A stretch of 64,000 nucleotides of DNA from Thalassospira sp. (lineage in GTDB: Bacteria > Pseudomonadota > Alphaproteobacteria > Rhodospirillales > Thalassospiraceae). The first letter of the stretch is position 1. Each line of letters begins with the position of its first letter. The notes below the pieces were generated by a model. The model searched no databases and was not told the origin of the DNA. It was given only the letters and a program-made list of their open reading frames with translations. The DNA is taken from assembly GCF_030690045.1 (NCBI RefSeq), contig NZ_JAUYHK010000022.1:169978-233977 (forward strand), written 5' to 3'. The position numbers and the translations under genes were made by a program. Positions 40,174 through 49,156 of this stretch are shown one piece after another.

Positions 40174-41379
40174 TCAGATCTCGGCCGGGGTTTCCCCCAC
40201 CGTGATATCGCGCCGATCCAAAAGGTGCGACCAGACCGCAAAAATCAAACCCAACCCGGCAATCACCACTCCGATCCACGGGATATCCTGATAGGACACA
40301 CCATAGGTCAGCGCCATACCGCCCAGCCAGGCTCCCATGGCATTGCCCAGATTAAACGCCCCCTGATTAAGGGTAGAGGCCAGATTGGGTGCCCCCGATG
40401 CCTCGTTCACCACTCGCATTTGCAACGGCGAGACCAGCGCAAAGGCAACAATGCCCCAGGCAATAATCGTCAGAGTGGCGGGCCAGACCGCATGCAAGGT
40501 TTCGGTAAACAGCATCAAAACAACGATCAGCGCCACAAAAGTCAGAATCACCGCTGGCATCAAACGCCAGTCGCCCAGCCGCCCACCAATGAAATTCCCG
40601 ACCGTCAACCCCACACCAAACAGCAACAGAACCAGTGTCACCCCGCGCGGTGTTACACCGGTCACATCCTGCAACATCGGGGTGATATAGGTGAAAACGC
40701 TAAACAGGCTGGCCGAGGCCAGAACGCTGATCAGCATGGCAAACAAAACCTGCGTCTTGCCCAGTGACCGGGCTTCGGCCAGCAGGCCATTGCTTTGGGC
40801 GCGGATATTACGCGGCAGGCACAGATAAAGGCCCATCGCCGCCACCACGCCAATCATCACCACCGCCCAGAAAGTCGCCCGCCATCCCAGTTCCTGCCCC
40901 AAGGCAGTACCAAACGGCACCCCCAGAACATTGGCCAGCGTCAGGCCGGAAAACATCAGGGCAATTGCCTGCACCCGTTTGTGCGGGGCAACCAGATTGG
41001 ACGCCACAACCGCCCCCAATCCGAAAAATGCCCCGTGACAAAATGCCGTCACTACCCGCGCCATCATCAACAGCCAGTATCCCGGCGCAATAGCGCACAG
41101 GAAATTGCCCAGAATGAAAATCCCCATCAGCATCAGCAAAACCCGTCGCCGTTCCATCCGTGCGGTTGCCACTGCCAGAAACGGCGCACCAAACGTCACG
41201 CCCAGTGCATAACCAGTCACCAGCAACCCGGCCTGCGGGATCGTCACGCCCAGATCCAGCGCAACATCCGGCAACAGCCCCATAATCACAAATTCGGTGG
41301 TACCAATGCCAAATGACGCCAGAGCCAAGGCCAGAATCGGCAAACGCGCCACAAAGGCCGGAGAAAACACAGAAGACAT
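40174..41379 (-). CDS. MFS drug/sugar efflux permease (DHA1, AraJ-like)
   Basis: 12-helix major facilitator of the DHA1 class, about 401 aa from ATG 41379 (a TTG further out at 41385 is in frame). Loop 2-3 motif A reads F-L-A-V-A-T-A-R-M-E-R-R-R-V. Helix 1 contains F-G-I-G-T-T-E-F-V-I-M-G-L-L-P-D-V-A, typical of the AraJ/YdhP sugar or purine-analogue efflux group. Substrate not determinable. Neighbours give no clue. Confidence 0.88.
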   Translation of the reverse strand: MSSVFSPAFVARLPILALALASFGIGTTEFVIMGLLPDVALDLGVTIPQAGLLVTGYALGVTFGAPFLAVATARMERRRVLLMLMGIFILGNFLCAIAPGYWLLMMARVVTAFCHGAFFGLGAVVASNLVAPHKRVQAIALMFSGLTLANVLGVPFGTALGQELGWRATFWAVVMIGVVAAMGLYLCLPRNIRAQSNGLLAEARSLGKTQVLFAMLISVLASASLFSVFTYITPMLQDVTGVTPRGVTLVLLLFGVGLTVGNFIGGRLGDWRLMPAVILTFVALIVVLMLFTETLHAVWPATLTIIAWGIVAFALVSPLQMRVVNEASGAPNLASTLNQGAFNLGNAMGAWLGGMALTYGVSYQDIPWIGVVIAGLGLIFAVWSHLLDRRDITVGETPAEI

Positions 41380-41573
41380 CGGCAACCATCCGGAAAGGCG
41401 GGATCGTCAAGGGCGACGACACCAAATGCGGGAAACAGAATATAAAGCGGCTGATCTGCGTTTGACGCAGATTGAACCGATTCAAAAATGCCCGCAAACC
41501 GGACAGTATGCCATCGCTATGATGGCATAGAATCTATGCAAATTTGTCAAAGATCGGGGAGATTTTTGCGGTT

Positions 41574-42287
41574 TTATCCCGCCAGTTCGGCCACGATCCG
41601 CCGGGCCGCCCCCACCGGATCATCGGCACGGGTAATCGGACGGCCAATAACCAGCACATCCGCCCCGCGTGCCACGGCATCATGGGGGGTGACGATGCGT
41701 TTTTGATCGTCACTGGCCGCCCAGTCGGGACGAATGCCCGGTGTGACCAGTTTGAAATCCACCCCACATGCGGCACGCACCGCGTCAATTTCCTGTGCGG
41801 AACACACCACCCCGTCCAGACCGGCCTTTTGCGTCAATTCGGCCAGTTTCACCACCCGGTCCGACAATGGTCCGCGCAGACCGACATCATCCAGATCGCC
41901 CTGATCCAGACTGGTCAGGATGGTCACCGCAATCACCCACGGAGTTTCAACCCCGATTTTGGCAGCTGTTTCACGGGCGGCTTCGGCGGCGCGTTTCATC
42001 ATCTCCACCCCGCCGGTAGCATGGACATTGACAATACGCAGACCCAGCGGCGTGACCGCCCGGATCGCCCCGGCAACCGTATTGGGAATATCGTGATATT
42101 TGACGTCCAGAAAAACCGGCAATCCGGCCTTTGCCACATCACGTACCCCTTGCGGACCGTGCGCGGCGAAAAATTCCTTGCCCAGTTTGGCCCCGCCAAT
42201 CACGCCCGACAGTTTTTCTGCGAGCCCCACCGCCAGATCAAGATCGGTGGTATCGATGGCGCAGAAAATTCGGTCCTGGGGGCGCAT
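41574..42287 (-). CDS. pyrF: Orotidine-5'-phosphate decarboxylase
   Basis: Last step of UMP synthesis. The catalytic Lys/Asp tetrad is in F-L-D-V-K-Y-H-D-I-P-N-T (about 59-70), with phosphate-binding G-A-D-V-L-V-I-G-R-P-I-T-R at the C terminus. 237 aa, normal. A strong GGAGGATAT precedes ATG 42287. Downstream of the lapA-like gene on the same strand with a 93-bp gap. Confidence 0.97.
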   Translation of the reverse strand: MRPQDRIFCAIDTTDLDLAVGLAEKLSGVIGGAKLGKEFFAAHGPQGVRDVAKAGLPVFLDVKYHDIPNTVAGAIRAVTPLGLRIVNVHATGGVEMMKRAAEAARETAAKIGVETPWVIAVTILTSLDQGDLDDVGLRGPLSDRVVKLAELTQKAGLDGVVCSAQEIDAVRAACGVDFKLVTPGIRPDWAASDDQKRIVTPHDAVARGADVLVIGRPITRADDPVGAARRIVAELAG

Positions 42288-42380
42288 GGGATATCCTCCG
42301 TCGCAGGCATAGGGGCGGGTCGGGCGTTTCTTAGCTGATTATCGCGTTAAAACCAACCAAAACACACCCCACCCCATCAG

Positions 42381-42704
42381 TCAAATACGCGGCAAGGCGG
42401 CTTGACCCTCTTTGGGATCTCTATCGGCAGGCAGGTCTTTTTCATTTTCGCGTTTCAGGCGGTGCAATTCGGTATCAAGCCGCCTTGCCGCCCGGCGATG
42501 TTTGCCCATAACCAGCCATTCAAATACCAACCCGATTCCCAACCCGACCACCAATGCCAACATTACCGGCGCAAACAAAGGCATGTCGATTTCGTAGGGC
42601 AGCGGCCACAAAGACAAGGTCACTGTCTGACGATTGGACACCGCAAAAACCGTCAACAGGATCGCCAGAGGAATGGAAATGACCCAGTAAAGAATGCGCA
42701 TCAA
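42381..42704 (-). CDS. LapA-domain (DUF1049) inner-membrane protein
   Basis: 107-aa protein with two hydrophobic helices (about 4-24 and 42-66) separated by a short periplasmic loop, then a charged coiled region (R-R-L-D-T-E-L-H-R-L-K-R-E-N-E). This is the lipopolysaccharide-assembly LapA/YciS-like pattern. The conserved V-S-N-R-Q-T-V-T-L-S-L-W-P is readable. It follows ihfB, as in many alphaproteobacteria. No experimental role can be asserted here. Confidence 0.82.
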   Translation of the reverse strand: MMRILYWVISIPLAILLTVFAVSNRQTVTLSLWPLPYEIDMPLFAPVMLALVVGLGIGLVFEWLVMGKHRRAARRLDTELHRLKRENEKDLPADRDPKEGQAALPRI

Positions 42705-42851
42705 TGTCTCCTGCGTCCCGTTTAATGGGGTTTACCCGATCAGCATAACCGATCAACGCCACAATGTTAAAGCAAACGCCGCGCACAAAGGCGCGGCGCA
42801 TAAAGGCCGTTTGTCAGACTACACCGAACGGCGCAGCGTACAATCGCCGTT

Positions 42852-43127
42852 TCAGTTCAGCCGCTCACGCAACTGTTTGCCGGTTTTGAAATAGGGTACT
42901 TTTTTCTCGCCGACCGGCACGGCCTCGCCGGTGCGGGGATTGCGACCGACACGGGCATCGCGATCCTTGACCGAAAACGCACCAAAGCCGCGCAATTCAA
43001 CCCGGTCACCGCGCGCCAGCGCCTCGGTGATTTCATCAAAAATCGTCGCGACAATACGTTCAACATCGCGCTGATAAAGATGCGGGTTCAGTTCAGCCAA
43101 CCGGGCAATCAGTTCTGATTTTGTCAT
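42852..43127 (-). CDS. ihfB: Integration host factor subunit beta
   Basis: DNA-bending HU/IHF family protein, 91 aa; forms a heterodimer with IhfA (not in the window). [11 protein letters not shown] start, beta-arm R-G-F-G-A-F-S-V and [10 protein letters not shown] are diagnostic; Pro in the arm intercalates DNA. Sits between sppA and the LapA-like gene on the same strand. Confidence 0.96.
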   Translation of the reverse strand: MTKSELIARLAELNPHLYQRDVERIVATIFDEITEALARGDRVELRGFGAFSVKDRDARVGRNPRTGEAVPVGEKKVPYFKTGKQLRERLN

Positions 43128-43200
43128 ATTCGGGCCCCGTCCTATACGGTTACACAGATTTCATCTCAACCAAAGGTTCGGATATGCTAAGTGGGCGCTT

Positions 43201-44115
43201 TCATTCAGGTTGCCAGACCGTAAGCAAACCGTCAAGTTTAAGTCCCTCAGAAGACAGGATTTTTCCAAGACTTCCCGAGATGAAAGCGTCCAGAAGCGAA
43301 TCTTCCGGATAGTTGATTTCCAGCGGCACAACATCCAGATCAGGTGCAACACCCGCCTCATCATGCAGCCACCGCAAGGCTTCGCGACGTCCGCCGATTT
43401 CATCAATCAAACCGTTGGCCACCGCCTGCTGGCCGGTATAAACCCGGCCATCTGCGAGACGCTGAACCACCGCAAGATCAAGGTTCCGCCGTTCCGCCAC
43501 CATCCCGGTAAACACATCAAACATGTCAGCAATCAGGCCTTGCATGGCATCACGGGCCTCGTCACTGGTTTCTTCAAACGGATTGGGGGCCGCTTTCAGC
43601 GGCCCGCTTTTTACCGTCAACGGCTCAATCCCAAGCTTTTCCAAGGTACCGGTGAAATTCATCGACTGAAAAATCACCCCGATTGACCCGGTAATGGTCC
43701 CGCGTCGCGCGACAATATGATCGGCGGCAATCGCCGCCATATATCCACCAGACGCCGCAACAGTCCCCATTTCGGCGACCACCGGGCGGGTTTCCCCAAT
43801 CCGGCGCAGAGCCTCAAAAAGGGATTCGCCACCGACCATGGTGCCACCCGGACTGTTGACATGCACAATCAGCCCAACGACATCATCATCGTGTTCGACC
43901 TCTTCAAGGGTGGCCAGCAACCACGGGTCTTCGGTAATCACACCTTCAATCGTCACCTCGGCAATGCGCGGGCCGCTGTCCGATGATAACAGACCGCTTT
44001 GATACAGCCCGACAACAATGGCAACGACCACGGCCAGCAGCGCCAGAACCCGCCAGCGCAGGATCGATTTTTTCAGGCGGCGGCGGTCCAGAAGAATATC
44101 GGCATCAAGCGCCAT
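43201..44115 (-). CDS. sppA: Signal peptide peptidase SppA, short (36K) type
   Basis: Membrane-anchored serine protease that digests cleaved signal peptides. One N-terminal helix (about 20-42) anchors it. The catalytic Ser lies in I-T-G-S-I-G-V-I-F-Q (about 142) and the Lys in V-K-S-G-P-L-K-A-A-P-N-P-F (about 168-180). V-N-S-P-G-G-T-M-V-G-G is the other family motif. 304 aa is the single-domain form rather than the 67K E. coli type. Between rpsA and ihfB. Confidence 0.94.
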   Translation of the reverse strand: MALDADILLDRRRLKKSILRWRVLALLAVVVAIVVGLYQSGLLSSDSGPRIAEVTIEGVITEDPWLLATLEEVEHDDDVVGLIVHVNSPGGTMVGGESLFEALRRIGETRPVVAEMGTVAASGGYMAAIAADHIVARRGTITGSIGVIFQSMNFTGTLEKLGIEPLTVKSGPLKAAPNPFEETSDEARDAMQGLIADMFDVFTGMVAERRNLDLAVVQRLADGRVYTGQQAVANGLIDEIGGRREALRWLHDEAGVAPDLDVVPLEINYPEDSLLDAFISGSLGKILSSEGLKLDGLLTVWQPE

Positions 44116-44243
44116 GGGAACTCCGGCTTGTCACTTGGGAAAGTTAAAAATCATGCCTTTTCAAATGGTTTGTCCGGGCGTCCTTGGCAAGGACAAAAAC
44201 CTGCCAACGATAAATTTTCCCGGTTTTACCGTTTCGGCACAAA

Positions 44244-44272
44244 AAACGGGCCACGCAAAGCGCAGCCCGTTT
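44244..44272 (-). terminator. Terminator of rpsA
   Basis: Stem AAACGGGC / GCCCGTTT with an inner CGC/GCG stem. On the minus strand it is followed by a six-base T run. Lies 39 bp after the rpsA stop. Confidence 0.85.
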
Positions 44273-44310
44273 CCCGCCCGAAGGCATATTGATCGCAAGT
44301 GCGTGGATGC

Positions 44311-46014
44311 TTATTCAGCGTCCTGCTGTTTCTTGCGCAGGGCTTCGCCCAGAATATCGCCAAGCGATGCGCCGCTATCGACTGAACCGAAGTCCTTCAT
44401 CGCTTTTTTCTCGTCTTCAACTTCCAGCACTTTCACCGACAGGGTGACCTTGCGGGTCTTGCTGTCGACAGAAATGACTTTGGCATCGACTTTTTCGCCA
44501 ACGGCGAAGCGATCCGGACGCTGGTCCGAACGGTCACGCGACAGTTCAGCCTTGCGGATGAAGCCTTTGAGATCGGTGTCGCCAACCGAAACCTCAATCC
44601 CGCCGTCATTGACTTCGGTGATTTCACAGGTAACGGTATCGCCACGTTTGATGCCCAGAGCGGCTTCCTTGAACGGGTCTTCGGCAAGCTGTTTGATGCC
44701 CAGCGAAATACGTTCTTTTTCGACGTCAACATCAAGGACCTTGGCCTTGACGATATCGCCCTTCTTGAATTCCTTGATGACTTCTTCACCCGAACGGTCC
44801 CATGACAGGTCCGAAAGGTGCGCCATGCCGTCAATTCCGCCAAGCAGGCCGATGAACAGACCGAATTCGGTGATGTTCTTGACTTCGCCTTCAATTTCCG
44901 AGCCAACCGGATGGGCGGCAACAAAGGCATCCCACGGGTTCGAGGTGCACTGTTTGAGACCCAGCGAAATACGACGCTTCTGGGAATCAACGTCCAGCAC
45001 CATGACTTCGACTTCCTGCGAGGTCGAAACGATTTTGCCCGGATGGATGTTTTTCTTGGTCCAGGACATTTCCGAAACGTGGACCAGACCTTCAACACCG
45101 GCTTCCAGCTCGACGAACGCGCCGTAATCGGTGATGTTGGTAACACGGCCTTCAAACTTGGAACCGACCGGGTATTTGGCTTCGACACCTTCCCACGGAT
45201 CAGCTTCAAGCTGCTTCATGCCAAGCGAAATACGCTGGGTTTCCGAATTGAAGCGAATGACCTGAACCTTGACGGTCTGGCCGATCTGCAAGGCTTCGGA
45301 CGGATGGTTGATACGTTTCCATGCAATGTCGGTAACGTGCAGCAGGCCGTCAACGCCACCCAGATCGACAAATGCGCCGTAATCGGTGATGTTTTTGACC
45401 ACACCGTCCAGAATCTGGCTTTCCTGCAGATTCTGGATCAGTTCGGCGCGCTGTTCAGCGCGGGTTTCTTCAAGAACGGCACGACGCGAAACAACGATAT
45501 TGCCGCGCGAACGATCCATTTTCAAAATCTGGAACGGCTGCGGGTTGTTCATCAGCGGCGTGACGTCGCGTACCGGACGGATGTCAACCTGGCTGCCCGG
45601 CAGAAACGCCACAGCGCCCGAAAGATCAACCGTAAAGCCACCCTTGACGCGACCAAAGATCGTGCCATCAACGCGCTTGCCTTCGTTGAACTGTTTTTCA
45701 AGTTCAATCCAGGATTCTTCGCGACGGGCTTTTTCACGCGACAGGACGATCAGGCCGTCCTTGTTTTCGTAACGGTCCACATAAACATCGACGGTATCGC
45801 CAATATTGACAGTGCCATTACCAAATTCTTTAAGCGGTACGCGGCCTTCGGATTTCAGACCCACATCGACGATGGCATCATCATCGGTGGTTTTCACGAC
45901 GGTACCGGTAATAACGCGGCCAATAAAGCCTTCGTCTTCCGAGCCAAGAGCTTCGGCCAGCAGGTCGGCGAAATTTTCGCCAGTGGTAAATTGTGCTTGT
46001 TCAGCGGTCATCAT
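44311..46014 (-). CDS. rpsA: 30S ribosomal protein S1
   Basis: mRNA-binding ribosomal protein with six S1 domains over 567 aa; the repeated I-T-D-Y-G-A-F-V-D-L-G-G motif and its variants mark the central domains (about residues 195-470). Alternative ATG at 46011 is one codon later. Clustered with cmk and aroA upstream on the same strand and sppA-ihfB downstream, the standard arrangement. The 210-bp spacer to cmk (46015-46224) should hold its promoter and leader; no riboswitch was recognised there. Confidence 0.97.
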   Translation of the reverse strand: MMTAEQAQFTTGENFADLLAEALGSEDEGFIGRVITGTVVKTTDDDAIVDVGLKSEGRVPLKEFGNGTVNIGDTVDVYVDRYENKDGLIVLSREKARREESWIELEKQFNEGKRVDGTIFGRVKGGFTVDLSGAVAFLPGSQVDIRPVRDVTPLMNNPQPFQILKMDRSRGNIVVSRRAVLEETRAEQRAELIQNLQESQILDGVVKNITDYGAFVDLGGVDGLLHVTDIAWKRINHPSEALQIGQTVKVQVIRFNSETQRISLGMKQLEADPWEGVEAKYPVGSKFEGRVTNITDYGAFVELEAGVEGLVHVSEMSWTKKNIHPGKIVSTSQEVEVMVLDVDSQKRRISLGLKQCTSNPWDAFVAAHPVGSEIEGEVKNITEFGLFIGLLGGIDGMAHLSDLSWDRSGEEVIKEFKKGDIVKAKVLDVDVEKERISLGIKQLAEDPFKEAALGIKRGDTVTCEITEVNDGGIEVSVGDTDLKGFIRKAELSRDRSDQRPDRFAVGEKVDAKVISVDSKTRKVTLSVKVLEVEDEKKAMKDFGSVDSGASLGDILGEALRKKQQDAE

Positions 46015-46224
46015 TAAAGAGACTTCCTTTCGGGTTCGTCATCAGTATTCTGGCCAATCGGTTGTATCCGATGGTCTTGCCGCAAAAATGCGGCGGTGGT
46101 GCCAGACAACATTGCAGCCCGGACATACAGAAAAGCCCAACGGATTTTCATGCACGAAAAGGCGAACGATCTGCTCGTTCACCTTGGCCTGGTCTGTCGC
46201 CTGACGGCTCAAAACACCCGTTGC

Positions 46225-46869
46225 TCAGTCATCACCACGCATATGCGTGGTGATGTGCGCCATGACCGCATCAAACACTGCATTCGCATTCAAACGATCC
46301 GTATCGATATGGATCGCATCAATGGCCGGTTTAAGCGGTGCAACATCGCGCGCACTGTCGCGGGCATCACGTTCTTCAAGTTCCTTCAGAACGCGCTCGT
46401 ATATAACAGCGGTATTTTTTTCCTGCAACTGTTTGAACCGGCGGCCCGCACGTTCGCCGACACTGGCCGTCAAATAGAACTTGATCGGCGCATCCGGACA
46501 CACCACGGTGCCGATGTCGCGCCCGTCCAGAATGGCCCCACGCTTGCCACCTGGCGGATGGGCAGCCAGATTACGCTGAAAATCCAGCAATACGGCGCGA
46601 ACCTTTGGAATCGCTGCTACTTTCGAGGCTGCCGTTCCGACTTCCTCGCTGCGCAAATCATCACGATCAAGATCAGCGGCCACCAGTTTTTCGGCGGCCT
46701 CAACGGCGGCGATGGCGTCTTCGGGATCATATCCCAGATCCAGAACCTTGCGCCCGGTCGCCCGGTATAAAAGCCCGGTATCAAGATAGGCATAGTCCAG
46801 CGCGTCGGCGACTCGGCGTGCCAGCGTGCCCTTGCCCGAGGCGGCCGGTCCATCAATCGCAATGATCAT
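46225..46869 (-). CDS. cmk: Cytidylate kinase
   Basis: Phosphorylates CMP and dCMP with ATP. The P-loop is I-D-G-P-A-A-S-G-K-G-T-L-A (5-17), and G-R-D-I-G-T-V-V-C-P-D-A (about 116) plus R-D-x-x-D-S/A-R near residue 175 (R-D-A-R-D-S-A-R) belong to the CMP-binding and lid regions. 214 aa. Follows aroA by 54 bp and precedes rpsA. Confidence 0.97.
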   Translation of the reverse strand: MIIAIDGPAASGKGTLARRVADALDYAYLDTGLLYRATGRKVLDLGYDPEDAIAAVEAAEKLVAADLDRDDLRSEEVGTAASKVAAIPKVRAVLLDFQRNLAAHPPGGKRGAILDGRDIGTVVCPDAPIKFYLTASVGERAGRRFKQLQEKNTAVIYERVLKELEERDARDSARDVAPLKPAIDAIHIDTDRLNANAVFDAVMAHITTHMRGDD

Positions 46870-46923
46870 GACAGGATCCTTCTTTATATATAGATACGCA
46901 GAATCGGGCCGGATCAGATCGGA

Positions 46924-48264
46924 TCAAGCCGGGGCAAAATGTGCGCCCAGTGCCGTCATCAAATCCTCGAACATCGGGAAACTGGTGGCAATCGGGGCGG
47001 CATCATCGACCGCAACCGGGTTTTCCGCCCCCATACCCAATACCAGAAACGACATGGCAATACGGTGATCCAGATGGGTTTCCACCCGCCCACCGCCCGG
47101 CACCATACCGCCGGTGACAATCAGATCATCACCTTCGATGCGATGAATGACACCATTCGCAACCAGACCGGCGGCAACCGCCGCCAAACGATCCGATTCC
47201 TTGACCCGCAATTCTTCAAGGTCGCACATCCGGGTTTCCCCCTCGGCATAGGCAGCGGCCACGGCCAGAACCGGATATTCGTCAATCATCGACGGAGCAC
47301 GTTCCGCCGGAACCGTAATGCCTTTAAGGCGGTTCTTGCCGGTCACCACCAGATCACCGATGGTTTCGCCGGCTTCTTCGCGCTGATTGGTGATGGTGAT
47401 GTCGCCACCCATTTCGATCAGGGTGGTGATCAGGCCGGTGCGCAACGGATTAAGACAGACATCGCGAATGGTGACATTCGATTCAGGATGGATCAGGGCC
47501 GCAACCAGCGGAAACGCCGCCGAACTGGGATCGGTCGGCACCACGATATCGGCGGCAGTCATTTCAACCGGACCAGTCAGGCTGACCGTGCGCCCGCCAT
47601 CGTCATTAACCGTCACATCGACCGTCACCCCGAAATGCCGCAACATGCGTTCGGTATGGTCGCGTGATGGTTTGGGTTCGATTACGGTGGTGGTTCCGGC
47701 GGTATTCAGACCCGCCAGCAATACCGCCGATTTCACCTGGGCTGAGGCCATCGGCAGGGTATAGGACACCGGCATTGCCTCGTCCGTGCCGATCACCGCC
47801 ATTGGCGGGCGACCGCGATCCCGGGTAACGAATTTTGCACCAAATTGCGCCAGCGGGTCTGCCACCCGGCCCATTGGCCGTTTGCACAGGGACGCATCGC
47901 CGGTGAAAAATGTTGTAATCGGATGCGTGGCGACAATCCCGGCCAACAGGCGGATGCCGGTCCCGGCATTGCCCATATCAATCACACTGTCTGGTTCGCG
48001 CAGGGCACCGACACCCACACCGCGCACATGCCATTTACCTTCGTCATCTCGGGTCACAGTGGCACCCAGTTTGCGCATGGCATCGGCAGTAGCCAGAACA
48101 TCTTCGCCTTCCAGCAGACCTGAAATCACCGTTTCACCGATTGCGAGGCCGCCAAACATCAGGGCGCGATGGGAAATGGATTTGTCGCCGGGAACCCGGA
48201 TATCGCCGGTAAGCGACCCGCATTTGCGTGATTGCAATGAACGTCTGGTCTGCGAAGAACTCAT
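46924..48264 (-). CDS. aroA: 3-phosphoshikimate 1-carboxyvinyltransferase (EPSPS), class II-like
   Basis: Transfers enolpyruvyl from PEP to shikimate-3-phosphate in aromatic amino-acid synthesis. Motifs: P-G-D-K-S-I-S-H-R-A (about 26-35), G-N-A-G-T-G-I-R-L-L (PEP site), K-R-P-M-G-R-V, A-S-A-Q-V-K-S-A-V-L-L-A, R-D-H-T-E-R-M and A-P-S-M-I-D-E-Y-P-V-L. The pattern resembles class II (CP4-type) enzymes more than the E. coli class I form. The frame is open to 48375, but ATG 48264 is the family start (446 aa). Where CP4 has Ala in N-A-A-T-G, this protein has Gly. Confidence 0.95.
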   Translation of the reverse strand: MSSSQTRRSLQSRKCGSLTGDIRVPGDKSISHRALMFGGLAIGETVISGLLEGEDVLATADAMRKLGATVTRDDEGKWHVRGVGVGALREPDSVIDMGNAGTGIRLLAGIVATHPITTFFTGDASLCKRPMGRVADPLAQFGAKFVTRDRGRPPMAVIGTDEAMPVSYTLPMASAQVKSAVLLAGLNTAGTTTVIEPKPSRDHTERMLRHFGVTVDVTVNDDGGRTVSLTGPVEMTAADIVVPTDPSSAAFPLVAALIHPESNVTIRDVCLNPLRTGLITTLIEMGGDITITNQREEAGETIGDLVVTGKNRLKGITVPAERAPSMIDEYPVLAVAAAYAEGETRMCDLEELRVKESDRLAAVAAGLVANGVIHRIEGDDLIVTGGMVPGGGRVETHLDHRIAMSFLVLGMGAENPVAVDDAAPIATSFPMFEDLMTALGAHFAPA

Positions 48265-48602
48265 TTGGTCTGCCTGTGGTCTGTCAAATTTGGGGTGATC
48301 GCGGCACGATACACAAATTCCGGCAGAAAAAACCCGAAAAAGATGCATCTTGCAAATCGGGCACCGTCCTAGCACAGACCACCGCCCGACACCAGCTTTC
48401 AGGCGGTTTTTAAGGGTTGTTGCCCCGCGCCGGGGATGTTGGCATCGGGCGGGTTGTCGGCTTTGTCACAAATGCGATCCATCGTGTGCAATTTCCTTTT
48501 GACAAGCGGGACACGAGATGGCAATTGGGCCGTTATGTGTAAAGGGAATTTGACCTTTATCTCTTTTTAGAAAATCACGGTATTTAACGAGGGTCTACCG
48601 TA
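48265..48602. other. aroA-FYDLN spacer
   Basis: Divergent promoter region of about 338 bp with no gene. It should hold the aroA promoter on the left and that of the FYDLN gene on the right. TTGACA at about 48498 and TTGACC at about 48549 are possible -35 elements, but no good -10 sits at the right distance. Confidence 0.4.
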
Positions 48603-48920
48603 ATGTCAGCACGCGGTAAGAAACGGCACTGTCTAGCTTGCGGAACCAAATATTACGATCTTAATCGTACCCCTGTCGTCTGCCCGAAATGCGGCATTGC
48701 CGATGGTGTGGCGAAACCCAAGAAAGCCGCGGTTGCAAAACCGAAGCCCGAAGAAGATGAAGACATTGATGATGTCATTGATCTCGATGCCGACGTTGAT
48801 GACGTGGATGATGACGATATCGGCGACGATCTGCTTGAAGATGCATCTGATCTTGGCGAAGATGACGATGACCTCGGCGAGGTTCTCGAACATGTCGAAA
48901 ACGACGATCTGGACCGCTAG
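48603..48920 (+). CDS. FYDLN-acid protein (TIGR02300 family)
   Basis: 105-aa alphaproteobacterial protein of unknown function. Two zinc-ribbon knuckles, C-L-A-C-G and C-P-K-C-G, flank the family motif (F/Y)-Y-D-L-N-R (18-22). From about residue 50 the chain is almost all Asp/Glu, with no predicted fold. The pattern suggests a nucleic-acid- or protein-interacting zinc ribbon with an acidic tail. The gene is next to aroA in many alphaproteobacteria. Start ATG 48603 follows a 338-bp gap. Confidence 0.9.
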   Translation: MSARGKKRHCLACGTKYYDLNRTPVVCPKCGIADGVAKPKKAAVAKPKPEEDEDIDDVIDLDADVDDVDDDDIGDDLLEDASDLGEDDDDLGEVLEHVENDDLDR

Positions 48921-48939
48921 TATTTTTTGAAAATAGGGC

Positions 48940-48968
48940 TTGCCAAGCGCTGGCGAACCTTCTAAATA
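48940..48968 (+). promoter_or_regulatory. Predicted promoter of tRNA-Ala
   Basis: TTGCCA (48940-48945), 17-bp spacer, TAAATA (48963-48968). The start would fall near 48975, at the base of the leader hairpin. Confidence 0.5.
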
Positions 48969-48973
48969 TCCCC

Positions 48974-49010
48974 GCGCCGCAACGGATTTCTGTGTAAATC
49001 CTTGCGGCGC
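48974..49010 (+). other. Hairpin just before tRNA-Ala
   Basis: Stem GCGCCGCAA / TTGCGGCGC plus inner GGATTT / AAATCC, 15 bp with one unpaired base. No T tract follows, so it is not a clean terminator. It may be a 5' leader of the tRNA precursor or the end of the FYDLN transcript. Confidence 0.4.
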
Positions 49011-49018
49011 GATTAAAA

Positions 49019-49094
<76 letters not shown>

Positions 49095-49096
49095 TC

Positions 49097-49125
49097 AAAA
49101 CCCGTCGCCAAAAGCGACGGGTTTT
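49097..49125 (+). terminator. Terminator after tRNA-Ala
   Basis: 12-bp stem AAAACCCGTCGC / GCGACGGGTTTT followed by GTCTTTT on the plus strand. It also ends in TTTT on the minus strand, so it may serve the convergent accessory operon. Confidence 0.85.
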
Positions 49126-49156
49126 GTCTTTTACATCGCAGAAATCAAGGCCAGCA

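Noticed and set aside
44818..46017. Long plus-strand ORF across rpsA
   Set aside because: Shadow of the rpsA reading frame; its translation shows no family and the minus strand encodes six clear S1 domains. The same holds for the large antisense ORFs across nosR, gyrB and the ABC genes.
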